Below, piece by piece: positions 24,272 through 33,022 of a DNA stretch of 41,818 bases. The notes below the pieces were generated by a model. That model searched no databases, had not been told where the DNA came from, and saw only the letters and a list, made by a program, of their open reading frames with translations. Numbering within the stretch: the first letter of the stretch is position 1; each line of letters opens with the position of its first letter. The DNA is from Bacteroidota bacterium (lineage in GTDB: Bacteria > Bacteroidota > Bacteroidia > UKL13-3): positions 1 through 41,818 of the forward strand of contig CANGGG010000021.1 of assembly GCA_947453415.1 (NCBI GenBank). The letters are read 5' to 3'. A program made the translations under genes and the position numbers.

Positions 24272-25063
24272 TTAAAAAACACTTGTTGGAATAACAAATT
24301 CATTGTCAATATCCGTTAAAACCAAAGGTTCGGCATTGGTAATACAAATGGTATGTTCAAACTGAGCCGATAATTTTCCATCAATTGTTCTGGCTGTCCA
24401 CTTGTCTTTTTTGTCCACTTTAGCTCGGGCTTTTCCAGCGTTAATCATGGGTTCAATGGTAAATATCATTCCAGGAACCATTTCGGGACCAAGATCTTCA
24501 GTTCTGCAATGACCAACTTCTGGTTCCTCGTGAAACTTTAAACCAACTCCATGTCCGCAAAACTCATACACAACCGAATAACCCAAAGCACTTACGTATT
24601 TATCAATGGCATTTCCAATATAGCCAATTTTATTTCCGGCTTTACATTGTTTAATTCCAATGGCTAAACTTTCTTTGGTGGCATTAATTAATTTTTGAGC
24701 ATATTCATTGATTTGCCCTACGGCAAACATGGTAGAAGTATCGCCATAATAACCATTTAAAATAGTGGTTACATCAATGTTCATGATATCGCCATCACGC
24801 AAAACATAAGGACCAGGAATGCCATGGCAAATTACATCATTAACCGAAATACAAGTTTCTGCAGGATAGCCTCTGTAACCTAAAGTAGCGGGAATGGCTT
24901 TGTTATCGCGCATGAATTGGTTACAAATATCATTTAAATATTTGGTGGTAACGCCTGGTTTTACGAATGGTGCAACCGTTTTTAAAGTTCTTGCTGCTAA
25001 AATTGAACTTGCTTTTATTCCTTCAATCTGCTCTTGAGATTTAATTATAATTTTCTTCGACAC
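24272..25063 (-). CDS. map: Methionine aminopeptidase, type I
   Basis: Map removes the initiator methionine from new proteins in the cytosol and is usually essential. Counted from the GTG start used here (263 residues), the five metal ligands are Asp97 and Asp108 (NIDVTTILNGYYGDTS), His171 (GHGVG), Glu204 (FTIEPMI) and Glu236 (QFEHTI). The substrate-site His80 in VICHGIPG is also present. The C-terminal extension is normal for type I. A longer frame begins with TTG at 25090, but that TTG lies inside a promoter-like TACCTTGC (25087-25094), so GTG 25063 is the better start. It leads the operon with speB and lgt. Confidence 0.95.
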   Translation of the reverse strand: MSKKIIIKSQEQIEGIKASSILAARTLKTVAPFVKPGVTTKYLNDICNQFMRDNKAIPATLGYRGYPAETCISVNDVICHGIPGPYVLRDGDIMNIDVTTILNGYYGDTSTMFAVGQINEYAQKLINATKESLAIGIKQCKAGNKIGYIGNAIDKYVSALGYSVVYEFCGHGVGLKFHEEPEVGHCRTEDLGPEMVPGMIFTIEPMINAGKARAKVDKKDKWTARTIDGKLSAQFEHTICITNAEPLVLTDIDNEFVIPTSVF

Positions 25064-25208
25064 TGTAAAATTTGAAATTTTCGCTTGCAAGGTAAATTAA
25101 ATTATAGCCTTATACAATTTAAGTTTATCATACTTAGTTACCTTTTTTTATATTTACTTTGTAAGTAGTATTTAATTAATGAACTTATTTTTACTAAAAC
25201 TAAAAAAG

Positions 25209-26354
25209 ATGAAAAATTTATTTATTAAAACAATTTGCTTAACAGCAATTTTAGTTTATTCAAAAGGAGCATTGGCTCAAACGGAAGCAGCAAGTTTTAT
25301 TCGTGCGGGTGAAAGCGATTCAAAAAAATTAATTGGCGCATATTTGCAACCCATTACAAAAGGTTTGGCAAGTGGAATAAACGATGCTTGGTATAGCACC
25401 GCAAAGCCATTAGGTTTGTTTGGTTTTGATATACGATTTGGTTTTGGAGCTTCCATAGTGAATAACGATTCCAAGACCTATACTTTAAATGGAATTGGAA
25501 TTAATTCGGACCCAAATGGTAAGTTTCTTTTAACACCTATTAACGGTGACAGAAATACCGATCAACCAACAATTGTTGGTGATGGAAACGGATCAAAATT
25601 AGCTGTTTCCACTTTAAATCCAATTGATAATTCAAGAATTTATCTTGATACAATAAGGTCGTTTAGTGGAACTAAAAGTCCGGTTTCATTAGGCGCTATT
25701 CCTTTTATTCAAGCAAGTTTGGGTTTGGTAAAAGGAACTGAAATCATGTTTAGAATAATGCCAATTCAAAGTGGTGATTTTTCATCAAGTGGTTTTGGTT
25801 TTGGAATCAAACATTCTATTTCACAATGGATTTGGGGAGTTGATATATTACCCATTGACATTTCTGGAATTTATACTTTTAACAATAATAATTTAGAATA
25901 TGCTTTTGGTAGTAGTTTTTTAGACGCAGATAGAAACAGTGCAAATGCACTTACAACTAGTGAATACAAAAATTCGCAAAAGTTAACAATTACCTCTTCT
26001 GGACATCAATTAGGGGCAATTATTTCAAAGAAATTAAGTTTTTTTACTCCTTATGCAGGATTTACAATTAACAGAGCAACCTCACAAATTGCCATGAAAG
26101 GAATATATCCAATTCAATCTATTAGGGAGAAATCAACAGGCATATATGAAAAATTTAATGACAATATCACTGATCCTATTTCGTTTTCAAATACTGTAAA
26201 CTCAACAAGAGCGGCTATAGGATTCAGAATGAAATTTGTGCTGTTTACATTTGGCGCTGAGTACAACCATGCTTTTTCGGCTGATCAGTTTAACACTTTC
26301 AATGCTACATTTGCTTTAAATATTCAACAGCTTTCCCCAATTCCAAAATTATAA
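25209..26354 (+). CDS. DUF6588-like outer-membrane protein
   Basis: The 381-residue protein has a signal peptide (MKNLFIKTICLTAILVYSKGALAQ). The body fits the DUF6588 group of Bacteroidota proteins: after the signal comes LIGAYLQPITKGLASGINDAWYSTAKP, then FDIRFGFGASIV, and later FGFGIKHSISQW and a C-terminal strand NATFALNIQQL. The alternating strand pattern suggests a beta-barrel in the outer membrane. The function of the family is unknown. I start at ATG 25209; ATG 25179 upstream would add ten residues and weaken the signal peptide. The closest promoter-like sequence is TACTTTG near 25155. Confidence 0.8.
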   Translation: MKNLFIKTICLTAILVYSKGALAQTEAASFIRAGESDSKKLIGAYLQPITKGLASGINDAWYSTAKPLGLFGFDIRFGFGASIVNNDSKTYTLNGIGINSDPNGKFLLTPINGDRNTDQPTIVGDGNGSKLAVSTLNPIDNSRIYLDTIRSFSGTKSPVSLGAIPFIQASLGLVKGTEIMFRIMPIQSGDFSSSGFGFGIKHSISQWIWGVDILPIDISGIYTFNNNNLEYAFGSSFLDADRNSANALTTSEYKNSQKLTITSSGHQLGAIISKKLSFFTPYAGFTINRATSQIAMKGIYPIQSIREKSTGIYEKFNDNITDPISFSNTVNSTRAAIGFRMKFVLFTFGAEYNHAFSADQFNTFNATFALNIQQLSPIPKL

Positions 26355-26410
26355 TTTAATGTAAATTAGCAATTCGAATTTCTTACAAAGGGCATTAATT
26401 TTTATCAAAC

Positions 26411-26770
26411 ATGAAAGATTTATTATTAGAACAAGATGTTGACTTTTTAGTGGAAACATTTTATTATAAACTTCAAAAAAACGATGTTTTATCTCCTTTT
26501 TTTATTCATACAAATTGGGAGCTACATTTACCAAAAATGAAACACTTTTGGAATTTTATTTTATTTGATAAACCTGGATTTAGAGGGAATATTTATGATT
26601 CGCATGTGAATAGACAAATAAAATCTCCTCATTTTGACATTTGGTTGCAATTATTTTGTGAAACGGTAAATGAAAATTTTAAAGGATTGAATGCAACAAA
26701 AGCTACTGAAAAAGCCCGAGAACTCTCCCTATTATTCAGCTGGAAGTTAGAAGAAATGGAAGGAAAATAA
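26411..26770 (+). CDS. Group III truncated haemoglobin
   Basis: This 119-residue protein is a short 2-on-2 globin. The proximal haem ligand is His74 in SPHFDIWLQLF, the typical group III sequence. The N-terminal VETFYYKLQKNDVLSPFF supplies the distal-side helix B/E residues (Phe/Tyr at 17-19), and MKHFWNFILF at 43-52 is helix E. Length and lack of a pre-A extension fit class III. Such globins bind oxygen or nitric oxide in the cytoplasm; roles in NO or redox handling have been suggested for relatives. It is between a DUF6588-like gene and the secreted-protein cluster, with no clear partner. Confidence 0.9.
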   Translation: MKDLLLEQDVDFLVETFYYKLQKNDVLSPFFIHTNWELHLPKMKHFWNFILFDKPGFRGNIYDSHVNRQIKSPHFDIWLQLFCETVNENFKGLNATKATEKARELSLLFSWKLEEMEGK

Positions 26771-26835
26771 ACTAGAAAAAAAAATCTTCATAATTTATTA
26801 GAAAATAGTATGTTAGTCCCAAAATTTTTTAGGTC

Positions 26836-27948
26836 TTGGTAAAACGCATTGTTAATATTGTTTTTTGTGTAATTATTTTGCTTTTTTGTTTTGAAAAAAC
26901 AAAAGGGCAACCTACTGTTTTGGGAACAGATGCTGCAAATTATAACACTTATGCTACTTATAATTTAACAGTTTTAGGCAAAGTTCGTCAGTATAAACTT
27001 CAAGCGCTTACAACTACAACTAGCGGACAAGCAAAGTGGGAATTTGCAATTGGAACAGCGGCTTCACCAAATTATACTACCAATTGGCGTCCGTATACTG
27101 GACCATTTACCTTGTTTGCTTTTGATTCAATTATTTCACCAAATTCAACTCCAAATGTTGGAGCAATGTATAACAGTGGTACCGGAGGTGCCAGCGGTTT
27201 TTTGCCTGCCTTATCTTCGGGTAACTTTTATACAGTAAATGTTAGTGATTCTACAGGCAATAACTATTTAGCAGTTTGGCAAACTACTTTCAATCCTGCT
27301 GTTATTACGGTGGTACTTCAAAATCCTACTATTGTATGCGAGGGTGGTGATTCTGTAACTGTTAATGTAACTTCAAACCAAGCTTTAAATGTGAGTGAAA
27401 ATGCATATTTACGCTATTCAACAACTAATACTTTTAATAATTCTACCTTGGTTCCATTAACTTTTTTGGGTACAAGTGGTTCAGCTAAAATTCCTGTTCC
27501 AGCCAGTTCAAGCACTATTTATTTTTATGTATTCACTTCAAAATATAGTACTACAAAATTAGCTCCTGGTGGTTTAGTTAATGAGCGGTATTGCGACTTA
27601 AGTTCACTTTCATTAAACAATAATAGCAATAGTAATTATAGTTTTACAGTAATATCAGGAGCCATTCCTAACACAAACTTTACCTCTAGTAATTATTGTG
27701 TTGGGTTGCCAACTACTTTAAATAATTCAAGCTCCATTTCAGGAGGTTCTATTACTTCATACAGTTGGAATTTTGGAAATGGAAATACTTCTACTTCTAG
27801 TGCATCAACTTTAACCAATACTTATGCCTTTGTAGGAAATTATTCAGTAAGCTTAATTGCAACTAGCAATTTAGGTTGTCAAAAAACAAATACACAAAAT
27901 ATTACTATTAATTCATTGCCAGCGGCAAACTCAATAAACGCAAACTAA
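26836..27948 (+). CDS. Secreted PKD-domain protein, first of a three-gene cluster
   Basis: The 370-residue protein starts with TTG (no nearby ATG in frame) and a signal peptide (VKRIVNIVFCVIILLFC, cleavage near KTKGQ). Residues of about 25-155 and 160-270 are beta-rich domains with Thr/Asn-rich strands. A PKD-like domain lies at about 275-358 (TSYSWNFGNGNTS, then GNYSVSLIATSNLGC). It ends ITINSLPAANSINAN without a recognisable T9SS sorting domain. The next gene ends with a similar sequence (TINAIPLSNPIIAN). The three genes share strand and frame phase and are spaced by 21 and 60 bases, so they are likely one operon producing cell-surface proteins. The exact function is unknown. Confidence 0.75.
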   Translation: MVKRIVNIVFCVIILLFCFEKTKGQPTVLGTDAANYNTYATYNLTVLGKVRQYKLQALTTTTSGQAKWEFAIGTAASPNYTTNWRPYTGPFTLFAFDSIISPNSTPNVGAMYNSGTGGASGFLPALSSGNFYTVNVSDSTGNNYLAVWQTTFNPAVITVVLQNPTIVCEGGDSVTVNVTSNQALNVSENAYLRYSTTNTFNNSTLVPLTFLGTSGSAKIPVPASSSTIYFYVFTSKYSTTKLAPGGLVNERYCDLSSLSLNNNSNSNYSFTVISGAIPNTNFTSSNYCVGLPTTLNNSSSISGGSITSYSWNFGNGNTSTSSASTLTNTYAFVGNYSVSLIATSNLGCQKTNTQNITINSLPAANSINAN

Positions 27949-27969
27949 AAAATATAACAATATACAATC

Positions 27970-28758
27970 ATGAAAAACAATTCTAAAATTAAAGCTGCAA
28001 TTTTTGTTTTGTTGTTAACATCAATCAGCTTTATAGTTCAAGCTCAAAAAAATATGTGGACAGGGAACAGTTATGTATTTAATATTAATTCAGCTACAAA
28101 TGTTACATCAAGTATTGCTTGGAACGAAACAACATTTTCGGCTGGAACTTTAACAGCGGGAAGTGAGGTTTTAAGTGGAACAAGAAATTCAATTTACACT
28201 AACACTTTTACCAATTCTTCAAGTGTATTTCAAACTTGCTCATTAACAGTAACCGAAACAGTAAATAGTTGTGATAAAGTTAATACTTTAAATTTAAGTA
28301 TTTATCCTGCTCCAACTTTTACTGCTAATTCTACTATTACTTCCTGTGCAGCTTTAGCCACAGCTCCAGGAACTTTAAATGCTGTAGTAGCCAATTTTAC
28401 AAACATAAAAGGAATTACTTCAAATGGAAATGACTTTACTTTAACTTACCAACTTTACGATAATTCAAATGTAGCAGTTGTAGGTGTTGGTGCTACTGGA
28501 ACTTTAACACTGGCTGCCGGCACTTCTGCTTCTACTGGAACGGTATCGTTAAGTGTAGCGCAAATAGCAGCTTTATACGCCATATTAAATGCACAAACTG
28601 CAGGAACTTATAATTTAAAAATTAAAGCTTTTACCACACCTGCTACACCAACATCAACCGAAGCTGGAGCTGTAACATCAATTGCCACCACTCCAATAAC
28701 TATTCAAACTTTTACTATTAATGCCATTCCTTTATCTAACCCAATTATAGCTAATTAA
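27970..28758 (+). CDS. Secreted beta-rich protein, second of the three-gene cluster
   Basis: The 262-residue protein begins with ATG and a clear signal peptide (KIKAAIFVLLLTSISFIVQAQ). The mature part is Thr/Ser/Asn-rich with Ig-like strand patterns: CSLTVTETVNSC around 93-104, then a strongly repetitive Ala/Thr/Gly section (VGATGTLTLAAGTSASTGTVSLS) around 172-194. Its C-terminus, TFTINAIPLSNPIIAN, resembles that of the preceding protein. I see no type A or type B sorting domain, so its route past the outer membrane is unclear. It could be periplasmic, or secreted with a partner. No family recognised. Confidence 0.72.
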   Translation: MKNNSKIKAAIFVLLLTSISFIVQAQKNMWTGNSYVFNINSATNVTSSIAWNETTFSAGTLTAGSEVLSGTRNSIYTNTFTNSSSVFQTCSLTVTETVNSCDKVNTLNLSIYPAPTFTANSTITSCAALATAPGTLNAVVANFTNIKGITSNGNDFTLTYQLYDNSNVAVVGVGATGTLTLAAGTSASTGTVSLSVAQIAALYAILNAQTAGTYNLKIKAFTTPATPTSTEAGAVTSIATTPITIQTFTINAIPLSNPIIAN

Positions 28759-28818
28759 GCATTCATAGTACATTGTAGTTTACATAAGAAAAAAAACCGA
28801 TTATTAAAAAACAACTAT

Positions 28819-29850
28819 TTGAATCAAACCTCCAAAATATTATTATTAGTTATCGTTATATTTTTACATGTTAAAACCTATGGACAGATAGTAGACACAG
28901 CCTGTGTTGGCGAAGTAAATGTAAGGTATAAAGTTAACCAAAATCCTGGATCAACTTATTTGTGGCAGGTTACTGGAGGAGTTATTGCTAATGGGCAAGG
29001 CACCAATGACATTGGAATTGACTGGGGATTTACTCCGGGAATATATAATATAAACATGACCGAAACCAATGTGTCAAATTGCGTAGGTGATGTAATTTCG
29101 GCTAAAGTTATAGTACAAGCAAAGCCTGATGTTACTTTTTTAGGACCCGATTCTGTTTGTAAAGATGAAAAATTTAGTTTACAGGCAAAAGGCGCAACCA
29201 ATTATATTTGGGAAGGTGGAAGCACTGGCAATGCATTATTTATTAAAGCTGTTCAAACCAAAACTTGGTTTGTGGTGGGAACTAACTTTGTTTGTAATAG
29301 CGATACTGCTTATAAAACAGTAATAGTTTTACCTAAGCCTAGCGCTATTTTTACTGCAAACATTAATTACGATTGGACAAAAAATGATGAGGTAATTTTC
29401 ACTTCCATTGATCCATCTGTAAGTAAATGGATTTGGGAAATAAATGGTAAAAATTTAAATAATAACAATCCAAATTTGAAATATATTTTTAATGATACTG
29501 GTCAAAACCGAATCATTTTAACAGCCACTAATTCCTATAATTGTATCGATACTTTTTCCATTACAAGAAATGTATTTAACCGTTTTGAAATATATTTACC
29601 TACAGCATTTACGCCCAATAATGATTATTTAAATGATGTTTTTGAGCCCGTTGGTATTAATTATTCCAGTTATTTTATGCAAATATTCGATCATTTTGGA
29701 GGCTTAGTTTACGAAGGAACGAATAAAGGCTGGGATGGAAAAATTAATGGAAATGAATATGCCACCGATAATTATACTTACAAAATAGTAATTACCCTGC
29801 TCAATGGTAAAAAGAAATATGTAGATGGAAACGTAGTGTTAGAAAGGTAA
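28819..29850 (+). CDS. Secreted protein with T9SS type B (CHU_C) sorting domain
   Basis: The 343-residue protein begins with TTG and a signal peptide (KILLLVIVIFLHVKTYGQ). Two or three Ig/PKD-like domains follow, with CVGEVNVRYKV, GPDSVCKDEKFSL and a PKD-like block FTANINYDWTKNDEVIF. The last 85 residues are a canonical type B sorting domain (gliding motility-associated C-terminal domain): LPTAFTPNNDYLNDVFEP, then MQIFDHFGGLVYEG, GWDGKINGN, and YKIVITLLNGKKKYVDGNVVL. The protein should be exported by T9SS and attached at the surface. It is the last gene of the cluster. No PorP/SprF-like gene follows, although such partners often accompany type B substrates. The TTG start is supported by the signal peptide alone. 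Confidence 0.88.
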   Translation: MNQTSKILLLVIVIFLHVKTYGQIVDTACVGEVNVRYKVNQNPGSTYLWQVTGGVIANGQGTNDIGIDWGFTPGIYNINMTETNVSNCVGDVISAKVIVQAKPDVTFLGPDSVCKDEKFSLQAKGATNYIWEGGSTGNALFIKAVQTKTWFVVGTNFVCNSDTAYKTVIVLPKPSAIFTANINYDWTKNDEVIFTSIDPSVSKWIWEINGKNLNNNNPNLKYIFNDTGQNRIILTATNSYNCIDTFSITRNVFNRFEIYLPTAFTPNNDYLNDVFEPVGINYSSYFMQIFDHFGGLVYEGTNKGWDGKINGNEYATDNYTYKIVITLLNGKKKYVDGNVVLER

Positions 29851-29870
29851 TGTTAATTGTTGAATTGTTT

Positions 29871-29921
29871 TCCCGATACATTGGGAGTTGAACTGCTTCC
29901 TTCCACAAGCTCAGGATGACA
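29871..29921. repeat. Interspersed repeats TCCCGATACATTGGGA and CTTCC...CTCAGGATGACA
   Basis: TCCC-N8-GGGA at 29871-29886 is a short palindrome. It is followed by CTTCCTTCCACAAGCTCAGGATGACA (29896-29921), whose reverse complement begins TGTCATCCTGAGCTTG, a motif that I know as an abundant intergenic element in Bacteroidota. It lies between two convergent genes. Confidence 0.6.
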
Positions 29922-29942
29922 AATTTGTTGGTTGCAAATTGC

Positions 29943-31292
29943 TTATTCAAACAATAAAACCTTGTGCTGATTCTCCATGGCGAAAGCCACAATTTGATTA
30001 ATCATAAAGAAGTTTTCTTTGTATTTTTTAATGTATAAAATAACTTCGTCAATATCGTTTTTATCAATTTCTTTAGGCACATAACCCATTCCTACAAATT
30101 TTCCTTTTTGCACATAAATGGCCGAATATTCGTCTTTATTTCTACCAATATCAGTGATCAAATAACTTTCTTTGGTGCTTAATTGAACAATTAAATCATT
30201 GGCTTTGGCATTGTAAATAAAAACAGTTTCTTCCTTTTTACATGCACAATTTAAATCAACACAATGTGTTTGAATGCCGCAAAACTGCGGACATAAATCA
30301 AAGGTTTCAGCTAATTGTTTTATGTGATCTAATGCTTGAACTTTGCCGCTGTATTCCATGAGTGGCTTGGCTTGGCGGTGTTTGGTAATGAGCTCCACTC
30401 CTAGCCTAATGATTCCATTTCTATCTTCATAATCATACAAACCATACTTGGGTTCATAGCTTTTTTGTGCTTTATTTAATACCGGCCAATGTTGTTTTAT
30501 TTCGTGCGATTCTAATAACAAAGCCATTAACTCTGTGGCGGTTTCTTCAAACGAAATAGAGTGAATATCGCGCATAAATTCTTGCTTTTGTTTATTAGCC
30601 GAATTATTTGAAAAATGGCTGCTTACCCTACTTTTAATGGAAATGGCTTTGCCTATATAAATAATTTTTCCTTCGTGGTTATGGAAATAATAAACTCCGG
30701 GTTTGCTTGGTAATTGTTCAAATTGTTGTTTGGGTAAATTTGCTGGTAAAGCTTGTTCTTTCGAACCTTTTTTAAGCATTTTTCCTATTTCACCATCCGC
30801 ATCTTTGTTCAATAATATTTCAAATAATTTTACCGTTGCAGCTGCATCACCTTTGGCCCTGTGCCTATCAAACATTTTGATGTTTAAATAACCACATAAG
30901 TTTCCTAAGCTATAACTTGGAAAACCTGGAATTATTTTGCGGCTTAACCTTACCGTACAAAGCTTATTGGTGTTTAAATTGTAGTTACATAAACCAAGCG
31001 AATGCTTAATAAACGAGTAATCAAAATTTACATTATGAGCTATAAATATTTTGCCTTGCAATAAATTAAAAACCTTTTCGGCAATATGGCTAAATGGAGG
31101 CGCATGCCTTACCATTTCATTGCTAATTCCGGTTAATGATTCAATGAATCTTGGAATTTCCACACCTGGATTGACCAATGATTCATACATATCAATGATT
31201 TTTTCTCCATCATAAATAAAAATACAAATTTCAGTGATTCCATTCGTGGAGGCATGTCCGCCTGTGGTTTCAATATCTACAATTGCATACAT
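29943..31292 (-). CDS. DEDDh exonuclease fused to a GIY-YIG (UvrC-like) domain
   Basis: The 449-residue protein joins two nuclease domains. The N-terminal DnaQ-like exonuclease (about 1-165) has motif I DIETTGG with Asp6 and Glu8, motif II AHNVNFDYSFI, and motif III HRAKGDAAATVKLF. From about 190 a GIY-YIG domain as in UvrC and Cho follows: LPSKPGVYYFHNHEGKIIYIGKA, then ISSHFSN and EFMRDIHSISFEETATELMALLLE with the catalytic Glu. The C-terminus includes several cysteines (CGIQTHCVDLNCAC) and may bind a metal. Proteins of this layout are often labelled DNA polymerase III epsilon, but nucleotide-excision repair is a likelier role. I start at ATG 31292, before MYAIVDIETT; the frame extends 15 residues upstream. 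Confidence 0.88.
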   Translation of the reverse strand: MYAIVDIETTGGHASTNGITEICIFIYDGEKIIDMYESLVNPGVEIPRFIESLTGISNEMVRHAPPFSHIAEKVFNLLQGKIFIAHNVNFDYSFIKHSLGLCNYNLNTNKLCTVRLSRKIIPGFPSYSLGNLCGYLNIKMFDRHRAKGDAAATVKLFEILLNKDADGEIGKMLKKGSKEQALPANLPKQQFEQLPSKPGVYYFHNHEGKIIYIGKAISIKSRVSSHFSNNSANKQKQEFMRDIHSISFEETATELMALLLESHEIKQHWPVLNKAQKSYEPKYGLYDYEDRNGIIRLGVELITKHRQAKPLMEYSGKVQALDHIKQLAETFDLCPQFCGIQTHCVDLNCACKKEETVFIYNAKANDLIVQLSTKESYLITDIGRNKDEYSAIYVQKGKFVGMGYVPKEIDKNDIDEVILYIKKYKENFFMINQIVAFAMENQHKVLLFE

Positions 31293-31390
31293 AAAGGCTG
31301 TAATAATAAGGAAATAATTGGTGGAAATTAAATTCAAAAAACAAAATTTGAAACGTTTTATGAATTTGAAAATGAAATATTATTTGTAGA

Positions 31391-31447
31391 GACGTTGCAC
31401 GCAACGTCAAATAATGATAAAGACGTTGCGTGCAACGTCTTTATCAT
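31391..31447. repeat. Paired GACGTTGC palindromes (REP-like)
   Basis: GACGTTGC-AC-GCAACGTC at 31391-31408 is followed at 31414-31447 by a perfect 16-bp-armed palindrome ATGATAAAGACGTTGC-GT-GCAACGTCTTTATCAT. The shared GACGTTGC core shows that the two are related, and the layout resembles paired REP hairpins that RAYT transposases mobilise. No such transposase gene is in the window. Confidence 0.8.
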
Positions 31448-31452
31448 ATTAA

Positions 31453-31490
31453 ACCACCCCGGTCTGCGACCACCCCTCAAAAGGGGAATT
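31453..31490. repeat. CCACCCC...AGGGGAATT interspersed repeat
   Basis: CCACCCCGGTCTGCGACCACCCCT is followed by AAAAGGGGAATT. It contains two nested stems, GGTC-TGC-GACC and CCCCT-CAAA-AGGGG. The composition is far more GC-rich than its surroundings. I recognise the CACCCCGGTCTNCGGCCACCCCT-type motif as a repeated Bacteroidota intergenic element. Confidence 0.6.
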
Positions 31491-31503
31491 GGATTACAGG
31501 AAC

Positions 31504-32889
31504 TTATTCATTCAAATTCACCTTTGTGATGGTAGCTTTTCCTCCAGGAGCAGGAGTTAATTCAATCATGTAAATGATGTTCAATTGCTTCAAATTTAAA
31601 TCCTTGTTTTGGTTTAAAATGTAATTATGAAAAGGCTCGCGAAGCCAAGCTCTGTCTTGCATAATTAAGTATTCAGCATACTTTCTCCAACGATCATTTT
31701 TCACTGTTTTTAAAATATTTTCAGGTTTTTTATAATGGACTTTTTGATTGTTATTATTCAAATCTAAAGTATCATTATTTACCGTAATGGCTTCATATAT
31801 TAGCCAACCATCTTCCTTAAAAACATTGGGAGCAAACATGCCCCAATTTTGATTTAAACCAGTTGCAAAAGCAAAACTTTTAAATCTTTTTGCCAATCCA
31901 TATTTGAACTGTGGAATATAATTGGTGTTCCAAAGTAAGACATAAACCAATAAAAAACCCACAAAATAATTGGTAAATTGATCAGGTTTTAAACTCCAAT
32001 CTGTTGGATTTTCTTTAATTTTAAAATAATTAAAAAAGCTGCTTGGTAACAATGGAATCAGTGCAGTAAGATTAATTAAGTAAAATAAACCTACAAACAA
32101 AGTAGAAGAAATTCCGATTTGAAAAACTACAAAAATTCCAATACCAATCAGTCGAAAAACATTGTTTTTAAAAGGAATAAAAAACAAGATTGGAACGATA
32201 ATTTCGAGGTAAAAAATTATTGGAGTTAAAAACTGAAGCAATGCCGGAAACTGCAATAAATATTTGGCCAAGGGCCATTGAATACAATCTAAGTTAAAGG
32301 CATAATACAAAGCAGTTCCTTCGCTATGCCATTCGGGCGAGGTTTTCATGAGTGCTGAAACCCAATAAACCATCATAACTTGGAACATAAATATTAAGGC
32401 CGGAATGGTAAAATTATATTTTACCGGTTTAGTTTGAACCGCCCAAACTGCATTTAAAGGTAAAAACAGACTAAACAGAAGCATGGCACGTAACAAGTCG
32501 TCTCCACCTTGTAATAAGTATGGATTGCGCATGTGTAAGCTAATGTAAAACACCAATAAAATTATTTGAAACAACTTGGTTCTGTAACCAATTGCAAAGC
32601 ATAAAACTGCTATTATTTGCAAAGCAAAACAAATACCCACAAACCAAGGAGCATCGTTTAATTGATAAATAGGAATGAAGTAATATTTTGAAAAATATTG
32701 ACTAAAATATTCGAAGGGTAAAAGACCTTGGTTGGTGTAGAAAGCTTTAAAATCGCTGAGGCGAATGCTTAAATCAATTAACATAACAAGCCCAAAAATA
32801 ATTCGAAACAAGGCAAAAGCCCTTAAGTCGAATTGATAAGCATTGCTCAATTTTTGTAGCAGATTTTGTATGTTAATTGTTTTTTTCAA
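31504..32889 (-). CDS. HTTM-domain membrane protein (vitamin K gamma-carboxylase-like)
   Basis: The 461-residue protein has about eight membrane segments and belongs to the HTTM (horizontally transferred transmembrane) family, which includes vitamin K-dependent gamma-glutamyl carboxylase. Visible family signatures include LRAFALFRIIFGLVMLIDL at 22-40, the loop SDFKAFYTNQGLLPF, and MRNPYLLQGGDDLLRAMLLF near 120-140. A soluble C-terminal part of about 130 residues, with GLNQNWGMFAPNVFKEDGW, follows. The charged residues in the ARNP/GGDD loop are those typical of bacterial members. Bacterial function is mostly unknown and vitamin K dependence should not be assumed. It lies between two repeat-filled gaps and looks monocistronic. 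Confidence 0.88.
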   Translation of the reverse strand: MKKTINIQNLLQKLSNAYQFDLRAFALFRIIFGLVMLIDLSIRLSDFKAFYTNQGLLPFEYFSQYFSKYYFIPIYQLNDAPWFVGICFALQIIAVLCFAIGYRTKLFQIILLVFYISLHMRNPYLLQGGDDLLRAMLLFSLFLPLNAVWAVQTKPVKYNFTIPALIFMFQVMMVYWVSALMKTSPEWHSEGTALYYAFNLDCIQWPLAKYLLQFPALLQFLTPIIFYLEIIVPILFFIPFKNNVFRLIGIGIFVVFQIGISSTLFVGLFYLINLTALIPLLPSSFFNYFKIKENPTDWSLKPDQFTNYFVGFLLVYVLLWNTNYIPQFKYGLAKRFKSFAFATGLNQNWGMFAPNVFKEDGWLIYEAITVNNDTLDLNNNNQKVHYKKPENILKTVKNDRWRKYAEYLIMQDRAWLREPFHNYILNQNKDLNLKQLNIIYMIELTPAPGGKATITKVNLNE

Positions 32890-33022
32890 AAGGGTAAATT
32901 ATAAAAAACAAGAATAGTTGTTTTAAACAAATCTTTTAAATAAAAGCCATGATAAAATTTGGGGAATTTTAAAATATTTAGCAGAAAGTGTTTTTAAAAA
33001 CCCAAATTGAATAAAGTTGTAA

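Noticed and set aside
26836-29850. The three secreted genes as one gene broken by two stop codons
   Set aside because: The frame phase is shared, but the second and third genes each have their own signal peptide and the gap between the first two contains two stops, so three separate genes fit better.
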